A DNA stretch of 64,000 bases, from NCBI GenBank assembly GCA_002245855.1, contig NOUX01000002.1, positions 248,001-312,000 on the forward strand. Reading direction: 5' to 3'. Positions 8,787 through 16,926 of the stretch are shown piece after piece (positions within the stretch are counted from its first letter, which is position 1; each line of letters opens with the position of its first letter). The stretch comes from Sphingobacterium cellulitidis (GTDB taxonomy: Bacteria; Bacteroidota; Bacteroidia; Sphingobacteriales; Sphingobacteriaceae). The notes below the pieces were generated by a model. That model was not told where the DNA came from. It saw only the letters and a list, made by a program, of their open reading frames with translations, and searched no databases. Made by a program: the position numbers and the translations under genes.

Positions 8787-9656
8787 TTAATCTTCAAGAA
8801 ATCCGAATTTGCCAGTTTGGAAATCCCGGAAGGCTTGTTTTATTTCTGCCTCTGTATTCATTACAAAGGGTCCATAAGCTGCAATTGGTTCATTGATGGG
8901 TTCAGCACTCAATACCAAGATTAATGCATCTTTCATTGCTTCAACACTGATTTTTTCGCCATTATTTTCAAACAGAACAAAATGATCGGTTGCGACCTCT
9001 TGTCCATTTACCTTTACAGATCCTTCCAAGATTAGCAATCCGGTATTATAGGACTCAGGGAATTCAAATTCAGCTTTTCCATCAGTTTTCAATTTGGCAT
9101 TGAATAAGTTGACCGGAGTAAAGGTGCTGGCTGCACCTTTTGTGCCTTGATATTCACCTGCTACTACTTCAACATATCCCAAACCATCTGCAAGTTGGAC
9201 TTTAGGGATCAATTTATTCTCTAAAGCCTGATATTTCGGATCGGACATTTTATGTGCGGCAGGTAAGTTTACCCATAATTGAACCATTTGGAATTCACCA
9301 CCTTCCTTACTCCATTCCGATTCATGAAATTCCTTATGAAGAACACCAGAAGCTGCGGTCATCCATTGTACATCACCTTCTCCGATTATTCCACCGCCGC
9401 CACTGCTATCAGCATGCTCAACCCTACCTTTATAAGCCAGAGTTACGGTTTCAAAACCACGGTGCGGGTGTACCCCTACTCCTTTTGGAATTGAACTGGC
9501 CGGAAAGTTGTATTTCGAATTATAATCAAATACAATAAATGGGTCCATCCGCTGCATTGGTATGGCAGAAGGAATAAAACTATGTACTCTAAAACCATCG
9601 CCTACGAAATGAGGCATGCCAGGTTTAATAATTTTTTCAATTTGTTTTTCTTTCAT
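8787..9656 (-). CDS. Pirin family protein
   Basis: A complete 289-residue bicupin. The N-terminal cupin has GVHPHRGFETVTLAYKG (about residues 60-76) and GDVQWMTAASGVLHKEFHE (about residues 93-111). The HPH pair and the LHKE His/Glu supply the metal site of pirins. The C-terminal cupin lacks such ligands, as is usual. Family members act as quercetin dioxygenases or metal-dependent regulators. It has no obvious operon partner; DoxX lies upstream on the same strand but a terminator-like hairpin (9750-9771) separates them. Confidence 0.92.
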   Translation of the reverse strand: MKEKQIEKIIKPGMPHFVGDGFRVHSFIPSAIPMQRMDPFIVFDYNSKYNFPASSIPKGVGVHPHRGFETVTLAYKGRVEHADSSGGGGIIGEGDVQWMTAASGVLHKEFHESEWSKEGGEFQMVQLWVNLPAAHKMSDPKYQALENKLIPKVQLADGLGYVEVVAGEYQGTKGAASTFTPVNLFNAKLKTDGKAEFEFPESYNTGLLILEGSVKVNGQEVATDHFVLFENNGEKISVEAMKDALILVLSAEPINEPIAAYGPFVMNTEAEIKQAFRDFQTGKFGFLED

Positions 9657-9749
9657 GGTATTTTCCTAAATAGAATACAAAAATACCCCTTAATTAAGGA
9701 TAAAGTATTGATCTATGGTAATAAGTGCATCATATTTAGGCAAATAAAT

Positions 9750-9771
9750 AAGGCCTTGCAAGCAAGGCCTT
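9750..9771 (-). terminator. Terminator after doxX
   Basis: A 10-base perfect inverted repeat (AAGGCCTTGC / GCAAGGCCTT) with an AA loop lies just downstream of the DoxX stop on the minus strand and is followed there by TATTTATTTG. Confidence 0.65.
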
Positions 9772-9811
9772 TCCAAATAATACTTAGAAGTCTTCAAAGG
9801 TATTTCACCTT

Positions 9812-10258
9812 TTAAATTTGTCTTTTATAACCTGGCTTATCCATTTCTTTGTCGAGGGACATAGGTCCTGAGCCGACAATCAAGAAATAAATAAGGAGTA
9901 AAAGTACCACTAGGGACAACCAAAATTCGGAATTCAGAAAACTGAACCCATTGGTAATATTCACAAAGAATACAGCTCCGATAAGGATTGGAATTTGTAT
10001 AGCCACAGCCAGTCGAGTACATAATCCCAATGCGATGAAAATCCCTCCTACCAGGTGGGCAAACACCACATAATGAACAGCACTCCAAATGGATAATTGA
10101 AAATGTGTTTTTTCAATCAATGTGGCTACAGAGTCACGATCCATAATAAAGCTTATTCCTTTTGCAAAGATCAGAATTCCAAGAACTATCCTGACGAAGT
10201 CAATCCATCTCGGATGATGTGCATCTCCCCAATGTTCAATGCGTTGAATTAGGTTCAT
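9812..10258 (-). CDS. DoxX family membrane protein
   Basis: The 148-residue product has four predicted membrane helices (IVLGILIFAKGISFIM, VVFAHLVGGIFIALGLC, IPILIGAVFFVNI and LVVLLLLIYFLIVG), the DoxX/DoxD architecture. The Arg and Lys of DFVRIVLGILIFAKG and the GGIFIALGLCTR motif are typical. DoxX proteins form membrane complexes linked to thiosulfate or redox stress; no partner is seen here. An AACCTCCTTT in the plus sequence just before the start (minus AAAGGAGGTT, 10261-10270) is an unusually strong Shine-Dalgarno for this genome. Confidence 0.85.
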   Translation of the reverse strand: MNLIQRIEHWGDAHHPRWIDFVRIVLGILIFAKGISFIMDRDSVATLIEKTHFQLSIWSAVHYVVFAHLVGGIFIALGLCTRLAVAIQIPILIGAVFFVNITNGFSFLNSEFWLSLVVLLLLIYFLIVGSGPMSLDKEMDKPGYKRQI

Positions 10259-10491
10259 AACAACCTCCTTTTTAACTGGTTATACAAAGACAACGTATAA
10301 TAAGGTCTTGATATTATGGGTTTTAAATATTTTTTTCGAATTGTTACAGTTAGTTACACAAATCTCTGGAAATATTGATATATGACCGAATTTCCTTGAT
10401 CCTATTAGAAGTTCCAATTACCATAATATTACTGTCCTGACATTCAAACCAATTTCTTTAATCATTGTTGATAAAGGTAGAAAGGAAGAAA

Positions 10492-11280
10492 ATGTCAAAG
10501 TTTACAAAGTATTTCATCAAAAAGATAGACAGTCCGTTTTGGTCATTTGCGATCCACGATGGTCAGCAAATCGATCCGCTTATTGATCCTTATATCAAGC
10601 TCGGTGAAGATGAAAGGCTTCGGGAAGAAGATCCATTTACGGCGGTAATGGCTGAACTTCCAACAAATCAATTTATTGTAGGTTCTTCGCGATTTCAACT
10701 TGACTTAAATCGGACATTAGTAGATTCAGTATACTTAAGACCAGAACAAGCATGGGGACTAGAGGTTTGGAAAGACAGTTTACCTGAAAATATTGTTACA
10801 GAATTGCATCTGGATCATAAAAATATCTATTCAGAAATTGAGGAGTTAATTCAGGAAACCATAGATCGATTTGGGTATTTTATCGTCTATGATATCCATA
10901 GCTATAATGCCAAAAGAAATGGTCCTGATGAGATAATTGATTTGCAAAAAAATCCTCAGATAAATTTAGGTACCGCCTACGTGGATCCGAAATGGGATCC
11001 TCTAATAAAACAATTAATTGAATTTATTAAAAAAGAAAGCTTGTATGACGAACCGATTGATATTCAAGAAAATATTAAATTTAAGGGAGGATATTTATCG
11101 CAGTTTTTAAATAAAAAATTTGGGGATTACGGTTGTGTCCTATCCTTTGAATTCCGCAAGGATTTTATGGATGAATGGACAGGAGCGCCAGACCTAAATC
11201 GAGTTGTATCCTGTAAACAATTATTAATGAATTCAATCACGGTTTTAACAACGTACTTTAAAAATGTTAGAGGAAAATAG
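10492..11280 (+). CDS. N-formylglutamate amidohydrolase-like enzyme
   Basis: The chosen ATG gives a 262-residue product and sits after AAAGGAAGAAA; a TTG 27 bases upstream would add nine residues. FVGSSRF-like and DLNRTLVD (about residues 62-75), YDIHSYNAKR (about residues 137-146) and SFEFRKDFMDE near the end match the N-formylglutamate amidohydrolase/HutG fold, in which His and Glu/Asp residues bind zinc. No histidine-degradation (hut) gene is nearby, so formylglutamate need not be the substrate. It overlaps the DUF1704 gene by 17 bases and is probably the first gene of a three- or four-gene operon. Confidence 0.8.
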   Translation: MSKFTKYFIKKIDSPFWSFAIHDGQQIDPLIDPYIKLGEDERLREEDPFTAVMAELPTNQFIVGSSRFQLDLNRTLVDSVYLRPEQAWGLEVWKDSLPENIVTELHLDHKNIYSEIEELIQETIDRFGYFIVYDIHSYNAKRNGPDEIIDLQKNPQINLGTAYVDPKWDPLIKQLIEFIKKESLYDEPIDIQENIKFKGGYLSQFLNKKFGDYGCVLSFEFRKDFMDEWTGAPDLNRVVSCKQLLMNSITVLTTYFKNVRGK

Positions 11281-13099
11281 CAAAACCCTTACCCGAATAT
11301 TAAACGCGATCAATAAGCGTAATCCAATTCACTATCAAGTTCCAAATGTTGGGAAATTCATTTTCAACAAGATTGTGCCTTATATTTTTATTTATAGGGT
11401 TCCAAGTTCGGATAAGCGGGATAAAATGTTGGTTGATTTAGCTAAGACGGAGAATGCAAGTATCGTTTGTAAATCACAGGACTTTAATCTGGAGGAATGG
11501 ATTAAACCAATTGCACAGAAATTAGCGGAAGAGTTTGGGGCTTGTTTATTGGTTGAGGCGTGGATTGGTGAACCTATGCAAAAGGAAGATATTCTGATCC
11601 ATGTTGGTCAAAAGGATATTTTGCCCCTTGCGGAGTATTTTCAAAAGAATATCAACAAGGAAGCGCGGGAAATCAGTACGGCTATTGCTAAGGATTTGAA
11701 TATCCCTCAACCCAAAGATCTTGGAGCTCTTTTTAGTAAAAAAGAACTCCAGAACCGACAAATCCTTTATATGGGTTTAGCAATTAAACAAAGTTATATT
11801 GAGGAAGAGGACTTGGTATTACCCATCTTAATGCGGCTATATCGCGAAACCTTAGCGAAGTCCTTATCCAGACTTTTCTTTGAATTCCTGAGGGTCTATA
11901 CGCATTTGAACGCTACGGCACAGAAGCTTAATTTTCATCAGGAGCTTACCCCGCTCATGATTGATATTGACAATGCCTTGGCTCAAGAGAGCAAAAAGTT
12001 TGATTTTCTTTTGATGGTTACTCCGTTAAATGCGCATGAGGCTTGGTTGCAGTTTAAGAAGGATAAATTCTGGAAAACGCCAAAATTCCTATACCGACCG
12101 ATGCACATTGATCCGGATTTGGTCAAGCGAAGATTATATAACCTGCGGATTGAAGATATTTATGATCCTACCATGGCGTATATCTTCAGGGATAAGCGGA
12201 CAGAATTGGATTCGATGGTCAGTATGATTGCTGACCGCGGCAAGGATGATTTTTTACATGGGAGTTTACAAGTCTTTGGTAACGTTTCGGAGAAGCTTTA
12301 TAAAAGCGCCATGGCGATATTAATGGTGACTGAACCTGAGGAACCCATCAAAAAAAGTGATGATTACATCAATGCCTTTGAATTTGCGAAACTAGCCAGA
12401 GATGAGATAAAATTTCTACAGCGTCAAAATCAAGAATTCAACAGTCCTGTCCGGGTTCGGGAGGATATTTCTGGGGTGATGGTCAACCGTGGGGTACTTA
12501 ATATCAGCAAGGAATATAAATTGACTCGTAAAAGAGCAGAAGCCTTGATACAACATGAAATCGGTACGCATGTGGTGACCTATTTCAATGGTAGGGAGCA
12601 GCCCTTGAGTATTTTTAGTCTTGGTGTTCCAGGATATGAGGAGCTACAGGAAGGCCTGGCTGTTTTGGCCGAATATATTGTCGGTGGATTAAACAATGAT
12701 CGTTTGAGAACCATTGCAGCACGCGTTATAGCTGTTCAGAATATGTTACTCGGCAATTCTTTCATTGATACCTTCAACATGTTGGTGGAGCAATACAGCT
12801 TTCAACAAGAAACAGCATTTCAAATCGTGATGCGGGTTTATCGTGGTGGTGGATTGACAAAGGATGCACTCTATTTAAAAGGCATCATGGAATTGCTCAA
12901 TTACCTGAAAGATGGTAACAATGTACATCTGTTGATGATGGGGAAAATCAGAAAAGATTATCTCCCGATTATCAAGGACCTTTTACAGAAAGAGATTTTA
13001 ATTCCACCAGCAGTGACACCGCGGTATTTATTCCCTGAATTTAGTGCTCAATGGAAGGATGTCAAACGAAAAGGAAGCATTTTTAAACTAATACAATAA
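11264..13099 (+). CDS. DUF1704 / QEGLA-motif metallopeptidase-like protein
   Basis: The 611-residue soluble product has a C-terminal DUF1704 domain (TIGR02421-type). The zinc-peptidase motif HEIGTH lies at about residue 431, and the eponymous LQEGLAVLAEYIVGG follows about 30 residues later and would supply the third ligand (Glu). Eukaryotic DUF1704 relatives (MATCAP/KIAA0895) are carboxypeptidases that remove the C-terminal tyrosine of tubulin; bacterial members are uncharacterised and carry the name flavohemoglobin expression-modulating. It is translationally coupled to the amidohydrolase gene and 23 bases from the ATP-grasp gene. A peptidase of unknown target is the safest call. Confidence 0.82.
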   Translation: MLEENSKTLTRILNAINKRNPIHYQVPNVGKFIFNKIVPYIFIYRVPSSDKRDKMLVDLAKTENASIVCKSQDFNLEEWIKPIAQKLAEEFGACLLVEAWIGEPMQKEDILIHVGQKDILPLAEYFQKNINKEAREISTAIAKDLNIPQPKDLGALFSKKELQNRQILYMGLAIKQSYIEEEDLVLPILMRLYRETLAKSLSRLFFEFLRVYTHLNATAQKLNFHQELTPLMIDIDNALAQESKKFDFLLMVTPLNAHEAWLQFKKDKFWKTPKFLYRPMHIDPDLVKRRLYNLRIEDIYDPTMAYIFRDKRTELDSMVSMIADRGKDDFLHGSLQVFGNVSEKLYKSAMAILMVTEPEEPIKKSDDYINAFEFAKLARDEIKFLQRQNQEFNSPVRVREDISGVMVNRGVLNISKEYKLTRKRAEALIQHEIGTHVVTYFNGREQPLSIFSLGVPGYEELQEGLAVLAEYIVGGLNNDRLRTIAARVIAVQNMLLGNSFIDTFNMLVEQYSFQQETAFQIVMRVYRGGGLTKDALYLKGIMELLNYLKDGNNVHLLMMGKIRKDYLPIIKDLLQKEILIPPAVTPRYLFPEFSAQWKDVKRKGSIFKLIQ

Positions 13100-13122
13100 G
13101 AGAAAATATTTTAGAAACTTAT

Positions 13123-14130
13123 ATGAAAATCGCAATTTTAATCAACCAGTCCCATAAAGAAGAGGAGAAATTTACAACGACTATACTTGCTTTGAAAGCT
13201 TTGGAACGAGGTCACACCGTCCTGTATATCGGACTTGCAGATTTTGTTTACGAGGATGAACAAACAATATTAGCACATTGCCGGATAATCAGTCCGGAAC
13301 TGGGATTAACCAAAGGTTCAGATTTTGTCAATCACTTAAAAGATGCTGAGAAAACATTGGTTGATTTAAACGAGATTGATATTTTATGGTTGCGATTTGA
13401 TCCGACCTTAGATATGATAAACCGTCCTTGGGCTGCCGCAGCAGGTATACAGTTCGCTCAAATAGTTAAGAGAAATGGCAGATTGGTCATTAATGATCCT
13501 GATTATTTGGTTCAGGCAAACAACAAATTGTATCTGGAAAATTTCCCTAAATCGGTTCGTCCAAAAACATTGGTTACTAGAAATCATAATGATGTCCTTC
13601 GGTTTTTGGAGGAACAACAGGATAAAATCATTTTGAAGCCTTTGAAAGGATCAGGAGGCAAGAATGTTTTTATGATCGATTATAAAGATAGGCAGAATCT
13701 AAAACAAACTGTTGAAGCAATTTCTAGAGACGGCTATGTGATTGCTCAAGAATATTTACCCGAGGCTAAGAAGGGAGATATTCGATTTTTTATGATGGGT
13801 GGAGAGCCATTGATCGTGGATGGGAAATATGCTGCAGTTCGTCGAGTGCAAAAAGAGGATGAAATCAGAAGTAATATCCATCAAGGTGCAAAACCTGAGG
13901 TTGCGATTATTGACGACAATATCCTTCAGTTGGTGAATCAGGTATCCCAACAGTTGAAGGATGACAATATGTATCTTGTCGGTTTGGATATCGTTGGGGA
14001 TAAGATCATGGAGGTGAATGTATTTAGTCCGGGAGCCTTATATCATGCAAGCAAACTACAGGAAAGAGATTTTGCAAATGCTATCATTGTAGATTTAGAA
14101 AATAGAGTAAAAGAGTTTTATCATCAATAA
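13123..14130 (+). CDS. Glutathione-synthetase-like ATP-grasp ligase
   Basis: A 335-residue ATP-grasp protein with GshB order: N-terminal Rossmann-like part (KIAILINQSHKEEEKFTTTILAL), lid segment NDPDYLVQANNKLYLENFP (about residues 124-142), ATP-binding KIILKPLKGSGGKNVF (about residues 166-181), and Mg/ATP residues in EYLPEAKKGDIRFF and MEVNVFSPG. GshB joins gamma-glutamylcysteine to glycine, but no gshA is in the window. With an amidohydrolase and a peptidase directly upstream, it may form a different amide bond. I therefore give no gene symbol. Confidence 0.82.
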   Translation: MKIAILINQSHKEEEKFTTTILALKALERGHTVLYIGLADFVYEDEQTILAHCRIISPELGLTKGSDFVNHLKDAEKTLVDLNEIDILWLRFDPTLDMINRPWAAAAGIQFAQIVKRNGRLVINDPDYLVQANNKLYLENFPKSVRPKTLVTRNHNDVLRFLEEQQDKIILKPLKGSGGKNVFMIDYKDRQNLKQTVEAISRDGYVIAQEYLPEAKKGDIRFFMMGGEPLIVDGKYAAVRRVQKEDEIRSNIHQGAKPEVAIIDDNILQLVNQVSQQLKDDNMYLVGLDIVGDKIMEVNVFSPGALYHASKLQERDFANAIIVDLENRVKEFYHQ

Positions 14131-14132
14131 AA

Positions 14133-15251
14133 GTGAAAACCCTAGTTGCCATTCTTCTATTGGTCATAGCTTCCCCCTATTGTGGTTATAGTCAGCGACC
14201 AGTGGAGACCAAGATTTTAGGTTTTGATTCCGTAAAGCTAGATCCTAGTTTTACGGACTTGCTGTTGCCCGAAAACCCGACAGGAATATCGGGTTCTGAT
14301 GGATGTATTTCGATAGATCTGGGTAAAGGAAAATCAATATTCCTGTGGGGAGATTCTTTTCTTGGTCCTATTAAGGATAATATCAGGCAATCGCCTTCAA
14401 AATTTATTCTTGGAAATACCGCAACGCTATACTCAAAGGACAGCATTCAAAGTTTGTATGGCGGAGACTTCAATCAGCCTCGATCATTCATAGATGTAGA
14501 AACTTCAGAACAGGGAAAATATTGGTATTGGCCAGGAGATGGCTTCCTCTTTAAAGGACAGCTATTATTATTCATGGCTAAATACAGTAAGAAAGCTAAT
14601 GAAAAAGGACCTTTTGCTTTTCAATATGAAGGTTGTGACTTCCTGATCTTAAATCCAAAAACCTTTGAGTTGATGCATCGGGCATCTTTTATTTCTGGGG
14701 ATAACCCCATCCATTATGGACATGCCATCATACAACAAGGGAAATATATTTACATCTATGGTTCTAAGGTAGATCATAAAAATTTTCATTCAGAACTGCA
14801 TGTCATGCGGGCACAAATCAAGAATAGGGATTTGATAGCCCAGGAATATTGGGCTAGGGAGAAATGGGAAAAAGATGCTGCCAAGAGTAAAGCGATTGCA
14901 GGGGTTCATAGCATGGTTTCAGAACAGTTCAGCGTGCGTAAGCTGGATGGTAAGATCGTATTGCTGAATCAAGATCGTTATCATGTTCCCGGAAAGATAT
15001 ACAGTTATATTGCTGATGACTTTCAGGGACCTTTTAGGAATGAAAAACTACTATATCAAATCGAAGAGCCCGAGTTAAAACAGGACAGTTTATTTACTTA
15101 CAATGCCATGTTTCATCCTCAGATCAGTAAGGATAATAAAATATTAGTGAGCTACAATGTCAATACCTTTAGCGAACGATTATGGTGGAAAAAAGCCTCC
15201 GTTTATCGCCCAAGATTTATTTGGCTGGATAAAAAATCCATCTTGAACTAA
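14133..15251 (+). CDS. Exported DUF4185/DUF5005-like propeller protein
   Basis: The 372-residue product starts at GTG, two bases after the ligase stop, and has a clear signal peptide (VAILLLVIASPYCGYSQ). Blade-like strands recur: SIFLWGDSFLG, QGKYWYWPGDGFLFKGQLLLF, YIYIYGSK and GKIYSYIADDFQGPFR, with conserved D, W and G residues. This resembles the five-bladed glycosidase-like families DUF4185/DUF5005. Catalytic residues cannot be assigned. Coupling to the cytoplasmic amidohydrolase-peptidase-ligase genes may be functional or only positional. It ends one base from the convergent YihY gene. Confidence 0.62.
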   Translation: MKTLVAILLLVIASPYCGYSQRPVETKILGFDSVKLDPSFTDLLLPENPTGISGSDGCISIDLGKGKSIFLWGDSFLGPIKDNIRQSPSKFILGNTATLYSKDSIQSLYGGDFNQPRSFIDVETSEQGKYWYWPGDGFLFKGQLLLFMAKYSKKANEKGPFAFQYEGCDFLILNPKTFELMHRASFISGDNPIHYGHAIIQQGKYIYIYGSKVDHKNFHSELHVMRAQIKNRDLIAQEYWAREKWEKDAAKSKAIAGVHSMVSEQFSVRKLDGKIVLLNQDRYHVPGKIYSYIADDFQGPFRNEKLLYQIEEPELKQDSLFTYNAMFHPQISKDNKILVSYNVNTFSERLWWKKASVYRPRFIWLDKKSILN

Positions 15252-16226
15252 TTATTTTTCAATGACCTTTTCTTCCTCCGTTAGAGGTGCTGGAGGGATT
15301 TCACTAACATTTCGTTCAATTTCCTTTAATTCTACATGTACGGCATATTCCGAAGGTTCTATGCTTATTCCATGAAAGGTTGCAAATTCGCGGGTGAAGA
15401 TTGCGCCGAAGTATAGAATGGCTGCGGTATAATAAACCCACAGAAGAATCAATACAATGGATGCAGCTGCCCCGTAGGTAGACTCTGTATCGGAGGACTG
15501 CAAGTAAAAGCCAATTCCGAATCGTCCTATCGCAAACAGAATGGAGGTAAAGAATGCTCCTGCCTTGACTGGTCGCCATCCTATGGTAACATCAGGAAGC
15601 ACCTTAAAGATCACGGAAAATAGAATAAAGGTAATTCCAAAAGTTAGTCCGAAATTAATAGCATCCATGACATAAACCGTCATATCCGGGAAGAACCTGA
15701 GTAAGCGATCTGTTAAGGTCAGGATAATCCCATTGACCACCAGCGTCACTACTAATAAGAATCCTAATCCAATAATCAGGGAAGAGGATAAAAGGCGGTC
15801 CATTAACATTTTCAACCATCCTTTTTTAGGTTTCGCCTTGACATGCCAAATCTTATTAATCGAGTTCTGCATATCACCGAAGACTGTCGTAGCACCGATA
15901 ATCAGGGTAATAACACTGACTATCATCGCTAAGTTAGACTTTCCTGATAAGCTTAGGTTCTTGATTACATCCTGGATTTGACGAGCAGCCGTAAGCCCCA
16001 CCAATTCATTTAATTCAGAAAATAATTTCCCTTTAATAGCATCCTCTCCATAGAAGATACCGGCCAAGGAAATCATTAATACCAAAATGGGACCGAGTGA
16101 AAAGATAGTATAATAAGCTAGTGATGCACTGTATTTCATACTGTCTTCATTCATAAATCCCATGACAGTATTCTTTAAAATTTGAAAAGTATCCTTAATA
16201 AATCCTTTGCTTTGCTGTTTTTCCAT
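15252..16226 (-). CDS. YihY/BrkB family inner-membrane protein
   Basis: ATG 16226 gives a 324-residue product (MEKQQSKGF); an upstream ATG at 16289 would add 21 hydrophobic residues that do not fit the family. Six membrane helices are visible, starting KYSASLAYYTIFSLGPILVLMISLAG, with the family feature GATTVFGDMQNSINKIWHV and the later YGAAASIVLILLWVYYTAAILYFGA. YihY proteins were once misassigned as RNase BN; their function is unsettled. The C-terminal tail is charged and proline-rich. The gene converges directly on the propeller gene with no spacer. Confidence 0.88.
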   Translation of the reverse strand: MEKQQSKGFIKDTFQILKNTVMGFMNEDSMKYSASLAYYTIFSLGPILVLMISLAGIFYGEDAIKGKLFSELNELVGLTAARQIQDVIKNLSLSGKSNLAMIVSVITLIIGATTVFGDMQNSINKIWHVKAKPKKGWLKMLMDRLLSSSLIIGLGFLLVVTLVVNGIILTLTDRLLRFFPDMTVYVMDAINFGLTFGITFILFSVIFKVLPDVTIGWRPVKAGAFFTSILFAIGRFGIGFYLQSSDTESTYGAAASIVLILLWVYYTAAILYFGAIFTREFATFHGISIEPSEYAVHVELKEIERNVSEIPPAPLTEEEKVIEK

Positions 16227-16356
16227 AAAAAAATTTTGGTCCCTACCATTTAAGAAACATCCGATAAAATAAAATGTTTGAAGTACCATTCAACATTTAT
16301 TCCGAACATTCCTTGATTCAAGGTGTTTTTTAAATGAAACATAAAAATCAAAAGCT

Positions 16357-16521
16357 ATGAGTAAACAGAAAGAAGTAAAACAGGAAGAATTGGAAAAGGA
16401 TAAAGTTGATAAGCCAAGGGAAGACAATGAGAAGGTGCAATCAGATACTGGGAAGCGTCCGGAACATGATACAAATCCCCTTCCCCCGAACCCGAATAAA
16501 GTTGATGATCATGATTCATGA
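16357..16521 (+). CDS. Small hydrophilic hypothetical protein (54 aa)
   Basis: ATG 16357 to TGA 16521 encodes 54 residues, almost all charged or polar. It begins MSKQKEVKQEELEKDK, continues with a Pro-rich TNPLPPNPNKVDD and ends DHDS. Such short, disordered, highly charged proteins are common in Sphingobacteriaceae, but I recognise no family. It stands alone between YihY (divergent) and the efflux operon. Good composition and a clean start support a real gene; function is unknown. Confidence 0.55.
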   Translation: MSKQKEVKQEELEKDKVDKPREDNEKVQSDTGKRPEHDTNPLPPNPNKVDDHDS

Positions 16522-16871
16522 TTAAAAGTAAATGGCCAGAATTTAGAGAAATTCCGGCCATAAAATTAATAGTTAGTGTGTGATATTTTTATTGTGATAC
16601 AATCAATTTCTATCTTCAAATTTTGAACGTTTTGTTCGGTTAATTTGAATGATACCAATTACGGGAAAAATCACGAGAACATGATATAAATTTTAAAAAA
16701 GTAAATGATTTACGACTGATAACGACCATATAAATCCTCGTTAATACTACTTAAAAGCATATTTTTCCATAAAATAAATAGATGTTTAACCAACCAATTT
16801 TCCATAAATTTCCATTGATTTTAAGGAAAAATTAGCGAAATATCATTTTGGAATTACAAGAAAAAATCAAA
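16522..16871. other. Intergenic region, no gene seen
   Basis: About 350 AT-rich bases. The inverted repeat 16532-16537 with 16556-16561 (ATGGCC / GGCCAT), extended inside by GAATTT / AAATTC, may be a weak terminator for the 54-residue gene but lacks a T tract. Nothing else supportable was seen. Confidence 0.5.
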
Positions 16872-16899
16872 AAAGGCCTGGAAAAAATCCCAGGCCTTT
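16872..16899 (-). terminator. Terminator of the efflux operon
   Basis: A 10-base perfect stem (AAAGGCCTGG / CCAGGCCTTT) lies 27 bases beyond the RND stop on the minus strand and is followed there by TTTGATTTTTTC. Confidence 0.88.
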
Positions 16900-16926
16900 A
16901 GTATTTAGAAAATTAATTGTTCTAGA

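Noticed and set aside
9254..9538. Overlapping plus-strand ORFs inside the pirin gene
   Set aside because: Antisense to a well-supported pirin frame; no signature.
10492..11280. Assignment as hutG (histidine degradation)
   Set aside because: No hutU/hutH/hutI neighbours; context is an ATP-grasp/DUF1704 operon.
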